Both the position numbers and the translations under genes were made by a program. Below, piece by piece: positions 1 through 8,152 of a stretch of 64,000 nt of DNA. Origin of the DNA: Streptomyces stelliscabiei (GTDB lineage: Bacteria; Actinomycetota; Actinomycetes; Streptomycetales; Streptomycetaceae); assembly GCF_014873495.1 (NCBI RefSeq), contig NZ_JADBGF010000001.1, forward strand, positions 7,130,001 to 7,194,000. The letters run 5' to 3'. Position 1 is the first letter of the stretch. The number at the start of each line of letters is the position of its first letter. A model generated the notes under the pieces. It did no database searches and was not told where the DNA came from. It worked only from the letters and a program-made list of their open reading frames with translations.

Positions 1-1146
1 GCCATGAAGTGGCCGCACGCCGCTCCGAACTCCCGCGACAGTCTGAACGAGACCATGACCCTCGTCACGACTGAACTCCTGGGTGATCGGCCTGGGCGTC
101 CGGCCGACGACATCTTGCGGCGTGCTCTGCGCGGCTGGGCCTTCGTCGTCCAGGCCGGGGACGAGGACGAGCCCCCGGTGGACATCGCGAACGCTCTTCG
201 ATGGGTGGCCAAAGCCTCGCTGCCGCTTGCCATGCTCAAGAATCCGGCGGACATCCGCCGTGTCCTCGACTCGCTCAAGCTCAGGCTTTCCGGGGATCCG
301 GCGGCTGCCGAAACGGTGCGGCGAAAGCGAGCGGTCCTCTTCAACGCCCTCGCCTACGCGGTCGAACTGGGGGAGCTGCCTGAGAACCCCGTGACGCTCG
401 TGAAGTGGAAGCTGCCCAAGGTCACCAAGGAAGTGGACCGCCGGGTTGTGGTGAACCCTCAGCAAGCCCGGGACCTCCTCGCTGCGGTCTCGTACGTGGG
501 CGGCTACCGCCGGGCCCGTGGGCGCCGCCTCGTCGCTCTCTTCGCCTGTATGTACTTCGGTGGGCTGCGGCCGGCGGAAGCCGTGGGTCTGCGACGCCCG
601 GACTGCACATTGCCGGATGCGGGTTGGGGTTCGCTGATTCTGGAGAAGACCCGCCCGACCGTCGGAAAGCGCTGGACCGGGACGGGGGAAGTGCACGACA
701 ACCGGGGCCTCAAGAACCGCCCCGCGAACGAAACCCGGATCGTCCCCATCCCGCCTCGCCTCGTCCGCATACTCCTCGCCCACATCAAGGAGTTCGGCAC
801 CGCCAAGGACGGACGGATGTTCGCAAACGAACGCGGGGGAGTGGTCGCTTCCACTACCTACTGGCGCGTCTGGGACGAGGCTCGGCACCTGGCGCTCACG
901 CCCGAGCAGGTGGCCTCGCCGTTGGCCGCTCGACCGTACGACCTGCGGCACGCCGCGCTCTCCTCCTGGCTCAACGCTGGTGTGGACCCCACCGAGGTAG
1001 CGGAGCGCGCGGGCAACAGCGTCGAAGTGCTCCTGAGCCGGTACGCCAAGTGCCTCGACGGTCGGCAGGACGTCGCCAACCGTCGGATCGCCGAACTCCT
1101 CGGCGAGGATGACGGCCAGGAGGACCGGCCCGGCGTCGGGCCCTGA
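1..1146 (+). CDS. Tyrosine site-specific integrase (5' end outside window)
   Basis: C-terminal part of a phage/AICE-type tyrosine recombinase that would integrate and excise a mobile element. The frame is open to the window edge, so the first ATG (position 4) is probably internal. From that ATG there are 380 residues: a helical core-binding region to about 150, then the catalytic domain. Arg189 lies in GLRPAEA, Arg315 in YDLRH, and the likely nucleophile Tyr347 in LSRYAKC. The first His of the usual HxxR box is Tyr312, and the later GHS box reads GNS; I recall similar residues in Streptomyces element integrases. The gene points at the 3' end of tRNA-Arg 230 bases downstream, the usual layout at a tRNA attachment site. 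The element body should therefore lie left of the window. Confidence 0.85.
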   Translation, partial: AMKWPHAAPNSRDSLNETMTLVTTELLGDRPGRPADDILRRALRGWAFVVQAGDEDEPPVDIANALRWVAKASLPLAMLKNPADIRRVLDSLKLRLSGDPAAAETVRRKRAVLFNALAYAVELGELPENPVTLVKWKLPKVTKEVDRRVVVNPQQARDLLAAVSYVGGYRRARGRRLVALFACMYFGGLRPAEAVGLRRPDCTLPDAGWGSLILEKTRPTVGKRWTGTGEVHDNRGLKNRPANETRIVPIPPRLVRILLAHIKEFGTAKDGRMFANERGGVVASTTYWRVWDEARHLALTPEQVASPLAARPYDLRHAALSSWLNAGVDPTEVAERAGNSVEVLLSRYAKCLDGRQDVANRRIAELLGEDDGQEDRPGVGP

Positions 1147-1317
1147 CCCACGCACTCCTCACGCACACCTGCGGCATGATGGCCCCTGGACTCCGGTCCG
1201 GGGGCCTCGTCGTTTCCCGGGCCCCACCTGCGGATTCGTGCTCTGCGGCCAGTCCACACATAGTCCACAGCCCCCGACATACGGCCGCTCCGAGCGGCAC
1301 ACGGCTGCACATACGCG

Positions 1318-1358
1318 AAGACCCCGTTCTCAGCGAAAGCGCTGATGGCGGGGTCTTT
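1318..1358. terminator. Hairpin terminator between integrase and tRNA-Arg
   Basis: AAGACCCC (1318-1325) pairs with GGGGTCTT (1350-1357), with an inner CAGC/GCTG stem around GAAAGC. T residues at the 3' side and A residues at the 5' side make it usable from both strands. It lies between the integrase stop and the tRNA 3' end. Confidence 0.6.
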
Positions 1359-1380
1359 GGGCACCTCATGCAAGGTGCCC
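1359..1380. repeat. Palindrome overlapping the tRNA 3' end
   Basis: GGGCACCT (1359-1366) is the exact inverse of AGGTGCCC (1373-1380). The right arm includes the discriminator base and first acceptor-stem bases of tRNA-Arg. It may be part of the tRNA terminator or mark the edge of an attachment core. Confidence 0.5.
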
Positions 1381-1447
1381 CCGGCAGGATTCGAACCTGC
1401 GCACACGGCTCCGGAGGCCGTTGCTCTATCCCCTGAGCTACGGGGGC
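1376..1447 (-). tRNA. tRNA-Arg (CCG)
   Basis: Read on the minus strand, the 72 bases fold into a full cloverleaf. The 7-bp acceptor stem is GCCCCCG with CGGGGGC. A D arm is present, the anticodon stem ACGGC/GCCGT carries the loop CTCCGGA (anticodon CCG, reading CGG codons), and the T arm contains TTCGAAT. The discriminator is A. CCA is not encoded; the bases that follow are ACC. The 3' end faces the integrase gene, so the T arm/acceptor half is the likely attachment site. Confidence 0.95.
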
Positions 1448-1620
1448 GTGTCGGGCGCCTTGTGGGGCGGCGACGGGTAGAACCCTACCAGCTCTCCGAG
1501 GGAGATCATGAACGGTTTTTGGTGGGTGGAGGGTGGGGTTGAGCTGGGGGAGACCGCCCGCAGGGGGTGGAAGTGGGGAAAACCCGGACGCGGCGGTGGG
1601 GGCGGACCTACTCTCGAGTT

Positions 1621-2130
1621 GTGTCAGGCGCGTCCGGCCGGGTGCTTGTTGTAGACGACAACAAGGTCATCCGGCAGCTGATCAGGGTCAATCTCGAGCT
1701 GGAGGGCTTCGAGGTGGTGACCGCGGCCGATGGTGCCGAGTGCCTGGACGTCGTTCACCAGGTGCGGCCAGACCTCATCACCCTCGACGTGGTCATGCCC
1801 CGTCTCGACGGCCTCCGCACCGCCGCACGGCTGCGCAGTGACCCCCGGACGCGGCGCCTTCCGCTCGTCATCGTCAGTGCCTGCTCGCAGTACGAGGTCG
1901 AGGCCGGGCTCGACGTCGGCGTCGACGCGTTCCTTGCCAAGCCCTTCGAGCCAGCCGAACTCGTAGCCCTGGTACGGCAGTTGGTGGAGAGTGGGACCTC
2001 CGGCGACGGTGAGGCCGAGCCGTCGTACGGGATCGGTGGCGACGGTCCCGCCCCAGTCGGTGGCACCGAGCACGCCGAGCACGCCGAGCACACCGAGTGC
2101 GCGGAGCGGGCCGGTCGCACCGGCAGCTGA
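1621..2130 (+). CDS. Single-domain response regulator
   Basis: A CheY-like receiver protein of about 169 residues without a DNA-binding domain. GTG at 1621 is chosen as start because the receiver fold (RVLVVDDN) begins within ten residues; an in-frame ATG at 1567 would add a basic, unlikely N-terminus. The acidic pair is at the N-terminus, the phospho-acceptor is Asp56 in TLDVVMP, and the conserved Lys is in AKPFEP. After the receiver comes a low-complexity tail encoded by a 9-base tandem repeat (gagcacgcc and variants, 2068-2103), giving repeated Glu-His-Ala. No partner kinase is adjacent, so its input and output are unknown. Confidence 0.8.
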   Translation: MSGASGRVLVVDDNKVIRQLIRVNLELEGFEVVTAADGAECLDVVHQVRPDLITLDVVMPRLDGLRTAARLRSDPRTRRLPLVIVSACSQYEVEAGLDVGVDAFLAKPFEPAELVALVRQLVESGTSGDGEAEPSYGIGGDGPAPVGGTEHAEHAEHTECAERAGRTGS

Positions 2131-2378
2131 ACTCCGCGTGCATGGGAGTTTTCGGGACTGCGGGACTGCGGGACGGCGGGTTGCGGGGCCTCGGAACCTC
2201 CGGGAGCCGTGGACACCTCGAAACGCCGGCCCTGCCCGTCAGCCAATGACGCGTCGCCCCGTCGCCGTCCCCTCGTAGACGCCTCAGCCGCAGGCGCCCC
2301 ACCCCACCCTGTCCACATCCCGGACCTCAGGCCAAACCGGCTCGCATACCCACCCCCCTCCTCCCATACCCTTGTCCC

Positions 2379-3653
2379 GTGACCCCCGTCGAGCTCTCCC
2401 GTACCGTGCTGCGCGCGGTGCGTCGTGCTGTGGACGAAGGGGAGCTGAGCGTCGCCGTGCCCGCACATGCCGTCGTGACTCCCCCCGGGCCCGGGGGGAG
2501 CGGGGACTACGCGACGAACATCGCGTTGCAGCTGGCCAGGCCCGCCGGGCGGCCGCCGTTGCGGGTCGCCGAGATACTGCGGCCCCACCTCAGTGAGACC
2601 GCGGGCGTCGCCGCCGTCGAGATCACCGGCCCCGGGTTCCTCAACTTCCATCTCGAACGGGTGGCCGTCACCACGCTGGTACGCCGGATCCGAGGGACGG
2701 CGGGCAGCGTTCAGGGAGCCGGGGCCACCCAGGGCGGCGAGGGCTCCGATCCCCTCCCGTACGGCCACGGCGACGCCCTCGCCGGGCAGGTCGTCCGGCT
2801 GCGGATCCCGTACGACATCCGTGCGGAGGTCATCGCCGACGCGCTCGTGCGGATCGTCGCCAGCCAGGGCGGTCGCGTCGAGGTCGATCACATCCGGTCC
2901 CAGGCCGTCGCCGACGAGGGCAAGTTCGACGGTCCCCAGAGCCCCGACGGCCCCGCGAACGCCGACGATCCAGACCTCGCGCACGAACCCCCCGCCCCTG
3001 ATCGCCCCGGCGGGACCATCACCCCCACCCCCAGCCCCACCCCCAGCCCCACCCCCAGCCTCACCCCCATCGACCTCCGCCCCGTCCCCGCCCCCGAGGA
3101 CCCCACCCCCCTCGGCCCCGACGCCCTCCGCTGGGCCCTCCTGCATCCGGCCGCCCACGACCGCCCCCGGATCACCGCCGACCTCCTCGTGCAGCGGGCC
3201 GCGAACCCCCTCTTCCGGGTCCGTTACGCCCACGCCCGAGCCCGCGCGCTCACCCGCAACGCCGCGGCCCTCGGCTTCACCGCCGCTCCGGGGCCCCTGG
3301 ACACCCCCTGCGCCCCGGGCGACCTCCGTACCTCCTCCATCAACACCAAGCGCACCGCCGACCCCACCGACCCCACCGCCACCCCCGACACAGCCACCCC
3401 CCTCGTCACCGCCCTCACCACCTACCCCTCCGCCCTCACCCGAGCCGCCACCCTCCGCGCTCCCGATCGACTCGCCCGGCACCTGGTCGTCCTCGCCGAC
3501 GCCCTGCTCGCCTTCCAGCACACGGTGCTGCCGCGCGGCGACGAGAAACCCTCGGCCGCCCACCGGGCCCGGCTGGCGCTCGCCGAAGCCGCCGGGACGG
3601 TGCTGGCCGGCGGCCTGTCCCTGCTCGGCATCGACGCACCCGAATATCTCTGA
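2379..3653 (+). CDS. nrtL: ArgS-related anticodon-binding protein NrtL
   Basis: A 424-residue protein with both ends of arginyl-tRNA synthetase but not the catalytic core. Residues 1-110 resemble the ArgS N-terminal domain (GDYATNIALQLA and GPGFLNFHL). About residues 245-424 resemble the DALR anticodon-binding domain (DALRWALL, NPLFRVRYAHARA, and the C-terminal GIDAPEYL). No HIGH or KMSKS motif is seen. A Pro/Thr/Ser-rich linker (about residues 213-232, nucleotides 3019-3075) joins the halves. The start is GTG at 2379 with little leader. It precedes lysA, as I recall in other Streptomyces. Aminoacylation is unlikely; tRNA binding or regulation is an inference. Confidence 0.8.
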   Translation: MTPVELSRTVLRAVRRAVDEGELSVAVPAHAVVTPPGPGGSGDYATNIALQLARPAGRPPLRVAEILRPHLSETAGVAAVEITGPGFLNFHLERVAVTTLVRRIRGTAGSVQGAGATQGGEGSDPLPYGHGDALAGQVVRLRIPYDIRAEVIADALVRIVASQGGRVEVDHIRSQAVADEGKFDGPQSPDGPANADDPDLAHEPPAPDRPGGTITPTPSPTPSPTPSLTPIDLRPVPAPEDPTPLGPDALRWALLHPAAHDRPRITADLLVQRAANPLFRVRYAHARARALTRNAAALGFTAAPGPLDTPCAPGDLRTSSINTKRTADPTDPTATPDTATPLVTALTTYPSALTRAATLRAPDRLARHLVVLADALLAFQHTVLPRGDEKPSAAHRARLALAEAAGTVLAGGLSLLGIDAPEYL

Positions 3654-3701
3654 GCGAGCCCGCGAAGCCCCAAGCCACCGAGCAGACAGCCGAGAGCAGA
3701 C

Positions 3702-3750
3702 AGCCGAAAGCCGAAAGCCGAAAGCCGAAAGCCGAGAGCCGAGAGCCGAA
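3702..3750 (+). repeat. Heptanucleotide tandem repeat between nrtL and lysA
   Basis: Seven direct copies of AGCCGAA (copies 5 and 6 read AGCCGAG). They are preceded by a duplicated GAGCAGACAGCC and followed by decayed relatives up to about 3845. The array is purine-rich on this strand and fills most of the nrtL-lysA gap. Seven is not a multiple of three, so copy-number change would shift any reading frame. Confidence 0.9.
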
Positions 3751-3906
3751 CGGCGACGCCCACCGCCGAAGGCCCACCGCCCCCAGCGGAAGCCCGAGCC
3801 GAAGCCCAAGCCCAGGCCCGGCCCGAAGCCAAGGCCCAGCCAAGGCCACGCCCCGGTCGCCGGCCCTCCGCGCCGCAGCCCAGAGTTCACAGAAAGCCGT
3901 ACTGAC

Positions 3907-5298
3907 ATGAGCCGTTCCGCACACCCCGCCGGTCCCCGTCACGCCGACGTGCTTCCCGAGGGGCACTACGCCGCCCCGCCCGCCGACCTGAACACGCTGG
4001 ACCCGAAGGTGTGGGCGCAGACCGTCACCCGCGCGGACGACGGGGTCGTCAGCGTCGGTGGGATCGATGTGAAGGCGCTCGCGGAGGAGTTCGGTACGCC
4101 GGCGTACTTCGTCGACGAGGCCGACTTCCGGGCGCGGGCGCGCGCCTGGCGTACGGCGTTCGGGCAGGACGCCGACGTGTTCTACGCGGGGAAGGCGTTC
4201 CTGTCCCGGGCCGTCGTGCGCTGGCTGCACGAGGAGGGGCTCAACCTCGACGTGTGCTCAGGCGGTGAGCTGGCGACCGCCCTGTCCGCCGGGATGCCCG
4301 CCGACCGCATCGCCTTCCACGGCAACAACAAGTCCACCGACGAGATCCACCGGGCCATCGAGGCCGGCGTCGGCCGTATCGTGCTCGACTCCTTCCAGGA
4401 GATCGTCCGGGTCGCCCACATCGCGCAGTCGCTCGGCCGGCGCCAGCGGGTGCAGATCCGGGTCACCGTCGGCGTCGAGGCCCACACGCACGAGTTCATC
4501 GCCACCGCCCACGAGGACCAGAAGTTCGGGATCCCGCTCGCCGGCGGACAGGCCGCGGAGGCCGTGCGGCGGGCGCTCAAGCTGGACGGGCTCGAACTCA
4601 TCGGGATCCACTCGCACATCGGGTCGCAGATCTTCGACACGTCCGGGTTCGAGGTCGCCGCCCACCGTGTCGTCGGCCTGCTCAGGGACATCCGTGACGA
4701 GCACGGCGTCGAGCTGCCCGAGATCGACCTCGGCGGCGGCCTCGGCATCGCCTACACCAGCGCCGACGACCCCCGCGAGCCCCACGAGATCGCCAAGGCA
4801 CTCACCGAGATCGTCAACCGTGAGTGCGACGCCGCGAAGCTCCGCACTCCCCGGATCTCCGTCGAGCCGGGACGCGCGATCGTCGGGCCCACCGCGTTCA
4901 CGCTGTACGAGGTCGGCACCATCAAGCCGCTGGACGGGCTGCGGACGTACGTCTCCGTGGACGGGGGCATGTCCGACAACATCCGCACCGCGCTGTACGA
5001 CGCCGAGTACAGCGTCGCGCTGGTGTCCCGGACCTCCGACGCCGAGCCGATGCTCGCGCGCGTGGTCGGCAAGCACTGCGAGAGCGGTGACATCGTGGTG
5101 CGGGACGCGTTCCTGCCGGCGGACCTGGCACCGGGTGACCTGATCGCCGTGCCGGCGACCGGCGCGTACTGCCGTTCGATGGCGAGCAATTACAACCACG
5201 TCCTGCGCCCGCCGGTCGTCGCCGTCAATGATGGACAGGCCCGGGTCATCGTCCGCCGGGAGACGGAGGAGGATCTCCTCCGTCTCGACGTCGGCTGA
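3907..5298 (+). CDS. lysA: Diaminopimelate decarboxylase
   Basis: Converts meso-diaminopimelate to L-lysine, the last step of lysine synthesis. At 463 residues it is the usual size. A PLP alanine-racemase-fold barrel carries the Schiff-base Lys96 (YAGKAF), the glycine-rich phosphate loop GGGLG, the conserved HSHIGSQ, and the C-terminal GKHCESGD whose Cys391 is contributed across the dimer. The ATG at 3907 is chosen because it begins the conserved region; the longer open frame upstream reads only through the tandem repeats. It is followed by the threonine branch (hom, thrC, thrB), so the aspartate family is clustered here. Confidence 0.95.
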   Translation: MSRSAHPAGPRHADVLPEGHYAAPPADLNTLDPKVWAQTVTRADDGVVSVGGIDVKALAEEFGTPAYFVDEADFRARARAWRTAFGQDADVFYAGKAFLSRAVVRWLHEEGLNLDVCSGGELATALSAGMPADRIAFHGNNKSTDEIHRAIEAGVGRIVLDSFQEIVRVAHIAQSLGRRQRVQIRVTVGVEAHTHEFIATAHEDQKFGIPLAGGQAAEAVRRALKLDGLELIGIHSHIGSQIFDTSGFEVAAHRVVGLLRDIRDEHGVELPEIDLGGGLGIAYTSADDPREPHEIAKALTEIVNRECDAAKLRTPRISVEPGRAIVGPTAFTLYEVGTIKPLDGLRTYVSVDGGMSDNIRTALYDAEYSVALVSRTSDAEPMLARVVGKHCESGDIVVRDAFLPADLAPGDLIAVPATGAYCRSMASNYNHVLRPPVVAVNDGQARVIVRRETEEDLLRLDVG

Positions 5299-5321
5299 AC
5301 GGCTCCTTCGGGCAGGAAAAG

Positions 5322-5375
5322 CACCGGGCCGAAAGAGTTCCGCGGGCCGAAAGATCTCCGTCTTCCGGCCCGGTG
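5322..5375. terminator. Inverted repeat after lysA
   Basis: CACCGGGCCG (5322-5331) is inversely repeated as CGGCCCGGTG (5366-5375), enclosing a direct repeat of GGGCCGAAAGA. The A/T-rich tract GAAAATGAAATAGATG follows. Likely the lysA terminator. Confidence 0.5.
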
Positions 5376-5399
5376 AAAATGAAATAGATGTCTCACGAT

Positions 5400-5428
5400 C
5401 CGGACGAGGGATAGAAACTCCCGTCCGG
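5400..5428 (+). promoter_or_regulatory. Hairpin in the hom upstream region
   Basis: CCGGACGAGGGA (5400-5411) pairs with TCCCGTCCGG (5419-5428) around TAGAAAC, with one bulged base. It ends about 60 bases before the hom start codon. It could be a leader hairpin or an operator; no effector is apparent from sequence. Confidence 0.35.
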
Positions 5429-5485
5429 TGAGTGAGACTGGTTCCACCGTATTCGGTATGTCGGTATGTGAGGAAACGAGGTCGG

Positions 5486-6787
5486 ATGATGCGTACGCGT
5501 CCGCTGAAGGTGGCGCTGCTGGGCTGTGGGGTAGTCGGCTCAGAGGTGGCGCGCATCATGACGACGCACGCCGACGACCTCGCCGCCCGCATCGGTGCCC
5601 CGGTCGAACTCGCGGGCGTGGCCGTCCGGCGGCCCTCGCGGGTGCGTGCGGGCATCGACCCGGCACTCGTCACCACCGACGCGACCGCCCTGGTCAAACG
5701 GGGGGACATCGACGTCGTCGTCGAGGTCATCGGTGGTATCGAGCCCGCCCGCACCCTCATCACCACCGCGTTCGAGCACGGTGCCTCCGTCGTCTCCGCC
5801 AACAAGGCGCTGCTCGCCCAGGACGGCGCCGCGCTGCACGCCGCGGCCGGCGAGGCCGGCAAGGACCTCTATTACGAGGCCGCCGTCGCCGGCGCCATCC
5901 CGCTGATCCGTCCGCTGCGCGAGTCCCTCGCCGGCGACAAGATCAACCGGGTGATGGGCATCGTCAACGGCACCACCAATTTCATCCTCGACAAGATGGA
6001 TTCCACGGGCGCCGGGTATCAGGAGGCCCTCGACGAGGCCACCGCCCTCGGATACGCGGAAGCCGACCCGACCGCCGATGTCGAGGGGTTCGACGCCGCC
6101 GCCAAGGCCGCGATCCTCGCCGGCATCGCCTTCCACTCGCGTGTGCGGCTCGACGACGTGTACCGCGAGGGCATGACCGAGGTGACGTCGGCCGACTTCG
6201 CCTCCGCCCGGAACATGGGCTGCACCATCAAGCTGCTCGCCATCTGCGAGCGGGCCGCGGACGGTGGCTCCGTCACGGCGCGCGTGCACCCCGCGATGAT
6301 CCCGCTGACCCACCCCCTCGCCTCCGTGCGCGGCGCCTACAACGCCGTGTTCGTGGAGTCGGACGCCGCCGGGCAGCTGATGTTCTACGGGCCGGGCGCG
6401 GGCGGCGCCCCCACGGCCTCCGCCGTGCTCGGCGACCTCGTGGCCGTGTGCCGCAACCGGCTCGCGGGCGCCACCGGCCCCGGCGAGTCCGCGTACGCCG
6501 CCCTGCCGGTCTCGCCGATGGGTGACGTGGTCACCCGCTACCACATCAGCCTTGACGTCGCCGACAAACCGGGTGTTCTCGCCCAGGTGGCGACCGTGTT
6601 CGCGGAGCACGGCGTATCGATCGATACGGTGCGGCAGCAAGGACGGCCGGACGGCGGCGGCGAGGCCTCTCTCGTCGTCGTCACGCATCGCGCCTCCGAC
6701 GCCTCCCTCAGCGGGACCGTCGAGGCACTGCGCAATCTCGACACCGTGCGGGGTGTCGCCAGCATCATGCGGGTTGAAGGAGAGTAA
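5486..6787 (+). CDS. hom: Homoserine dehydrogenase
   Basis: Reduces aspartate semialdehyde to homoserine, the entry to threonine and methionine. 433 residues. The N-terminal Rossmann motif LLGCGVVGSEVA binds NADP. The catalytic core contains NGTTNFIL and DPTADVEGFDAAAK. The C-terminal ACT domain, from about residue 351 (HISLDVADKPGVLAQVA), is the usual threonine-feedback site. Start chosen at one of two adjacent ATGs (5486/5489) behind ACGAGG. Only six bases separate its stop from thrC, and the thrC ribosome site AAGGAG overlaps the hom stop region, so the two are co-translated. thrB follows after a larger gap. Confidence 0.95.
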   Translation: MMRTRPLKVALLGCGVVGSEVARIMTTHADDLAARIGAPVELAGVAVRRPSRVRAGIDPALVTTDATALVKRGDIDVVVEVIGGIEPARTLITTAFEHGASVVSANKALLAQDGAALHAAAGEAGKDLYYEAAVAGAIPLIRPLRESLAGDKINRVMGIVNGTTNFILDKMDSTGAGYQEALDEATALGYAEADPTADVEGFDAAAKAAILAGIAFHSRVRLDDVYREGMTEVTSADFASARNMGCTIKLLAICERAADGGSVTARVHPAMIPLTHPLASVRGAYNAVFVESDAAGQLMFYGPGAGGAPTASAVLGDLVAVCRNRLAGATGPGESAYAALPVSPMGDVVTRYHISLDVADKPGVLAQVATVFAEHGVSIDTVRQQGRPDGGGEASLVVVTHRASDASLSGTVEALRNLDTVRGVASIMRVEGE

Positions 6788-6793
6788 CCAGCA

Positions 6794-7852
6794 ATGACCC
6801 ACCAGTGGCGCGGAATCATCGAGGAGTACCGGGACAGGCTGCCCGTCTCCGCCAGCACGCCGGTCGTGACGCTCCGCGAGGGCGGCACGCCCCTCGTGCC
6901 CGCGCAGGTGCTCTCCGAGCGCACGGGCTGCGAGGTCCACCTCAAGGTCGAGGGTGCCAACCCGACCGGGTCCTTCAAGGACCGCGGCATGACCATGGCC
7001 ATCACGCGGGCGAAGGAGGAGGGTGCGAAGGCGGTCATCTGTGCCTCCACGGGCAACACCTCCGCCTCCGCGGCCGCCTACGCCGTCCGCGCGGGCATGG
7101 TCTCCGCCGTGCTCGTCCCGCGCGGGAAGATCGCGCTGGGCAAGATGGGCCAGGCCCTGGTGCACGGCGCGAAGATCCTCCAGGTCGACGGCAACTTCGA
7201 CGACTGCCTCACCCTCGCGCGTGAACTGAGCGACAACTACCCGGTGGCGCTGGTCAATTCGGTGAACCCGGTGCGCATCGAGGGCCAGAAGACCGCCGCG
7301 TTCGAGATCGTGGACATGCTGGGCGACGCCCCCGACATCCATGTCCTGCCGGTGGGCAACGCGGGCAACATCACGGCGTACTGGAAGGGCTATACGGAGT
7401 ACGCGGCCGACGGCATCGCGGCCAGGACCCCGCGCATGTGGGGATTCCAGGCTTCCGGTTCCGCGCCCATCGTGCGCGGCGAGATCGTCAAGGACCCGTC
7501 GACGATCGCCACCGCGATCCGCATCGGCAACCCCGCGTCCTGGAACTACGCCCTGGCGGCGCGGGACGAGTCGGGCGGCTTCATCGACGAGGTGACGGAC
7601 CGTGAGATCCTGCGCGCCTACCGCCTGTTGGCCGCTCAGGAGGGTGTCTTCGTGGAGCCCGCCTCCGCCGCTTCCGTGGCCGGTCTGCTGAAGGCCGCGG
7701 AGAACGGCAAGGTCGACCCGGGCCAGACCATCGTCTGCACGGTCACCGGCAACGGACTCAAGGACCCCGACTGGGCCGTCGCGGGCGCCCCGCAGCCCGT
7801 CACCGTCCCGGTGGACGCGGCGACGGCGGCCGAGCGCCTCGGCCTGGCGTAA
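6794..7852 (+). CDS. thrC: Threonine synthase
   Basis: PLP enzyme converting O-phosphohomoserine to threonine. 352 residues, the short bacterial class. Lys62 in NPTGSFKDRGM forms the Schiff base, STGNTSASAA is the substrate loop, and VGNAGNITAY binds the cofactor phosphate. The ATG at 6794 sits ten bases behind AAGGAGAG. Second gene of the hom-thrC pair; its substrate comes from ThrB, encoded next. Confidence 0.95.
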   Translation: MTHQWRGIIEEYRDRLPVSASTPVVTLREGGTPLVPAQVLSERTGCEVHLKVEGANPTGSFKDRGMTMAITRAKEEGAKAVICASTGNTSASAAAYAVRAGMVSAVLVPRGKIALGKMGQALVHGAKILQVDGNFDDCLTLARELSDNYPVALVNSVNPVRIEGQKTAAFEIVDMLGDAPDIHVLPVGNAGNITAYWKGYTEYAADGIAARTPRMWGFQASGSAPIVRGEIVKDPSTIATAIRIGNPASWNYALAARDESGGFIDEVTDREILRAYRLLAAQEGVFVEPASAASVAGLLKAAENGKVDPGQTIVCTVTGNGLKDPDWAVAGAPQPVTVPVDAATAAERLGLA

Positions 7853-8152
7853 CCTTCGTCCAGCCGTTCGAAAAGACCTGGGAGTCGCGCGTAGACGACG
7901 ATTCCCGGGGGATAACCCTGACAGGACCCGACAGGGGGTGCACGGGGGGCTTACGACACGCATCGTGCGCCTCTTGTGCGCCCTATGTCGCCACAGAACC
8001 TTCCTTCGATAGGCTGTAGTGAACCCGCCCGCCGCATATGCCCCCCAGGGGTGCGGCGCCGCGCCGTCCTGAACGGCCGCAGGGGCCTCACGTACGCATC
8101 GAATGTCATTCGACAATCGTCAATCCCGCAGTTCAAGGAGAGTCATCGAGCG
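7853..8152 (+). promoter_or_regulatory. thrC-thrB intergenic region, likely thrB promoter
   Basis: A 300-base gap interrupting the threonine cluster, suggesting that thrB has its own promoter. TAGGCT at 8010-8015 is a good -10 hexamer, but no clear -35 is seen 16-18 bases before it. I see no convincing ORF or strong terminator here. Confidence 0.35.

Noticed and set aside
2593..3906. N-terminal extension of lysA by 438 codons
   Set aside because: The extra frame is Pro/Ser/Arg low complexity, overlaps nrtL and the heptanucleotide array, and LysA is complete from 3907.
1755..3908. 717-codon open frame on the minus strand over the response regulator, nrtL and the repeat array
   Set aside because: Very low complexity Gly/Ala/Arg composition with no recognisable domain, antisense to two supported genes; a shadow of high-GC codon bias.
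5540..8116. 858-codon minus-strand frame opposite hom and thrC
   Set aside because: Antisense to two conserved enzymes, with no motif of its own.
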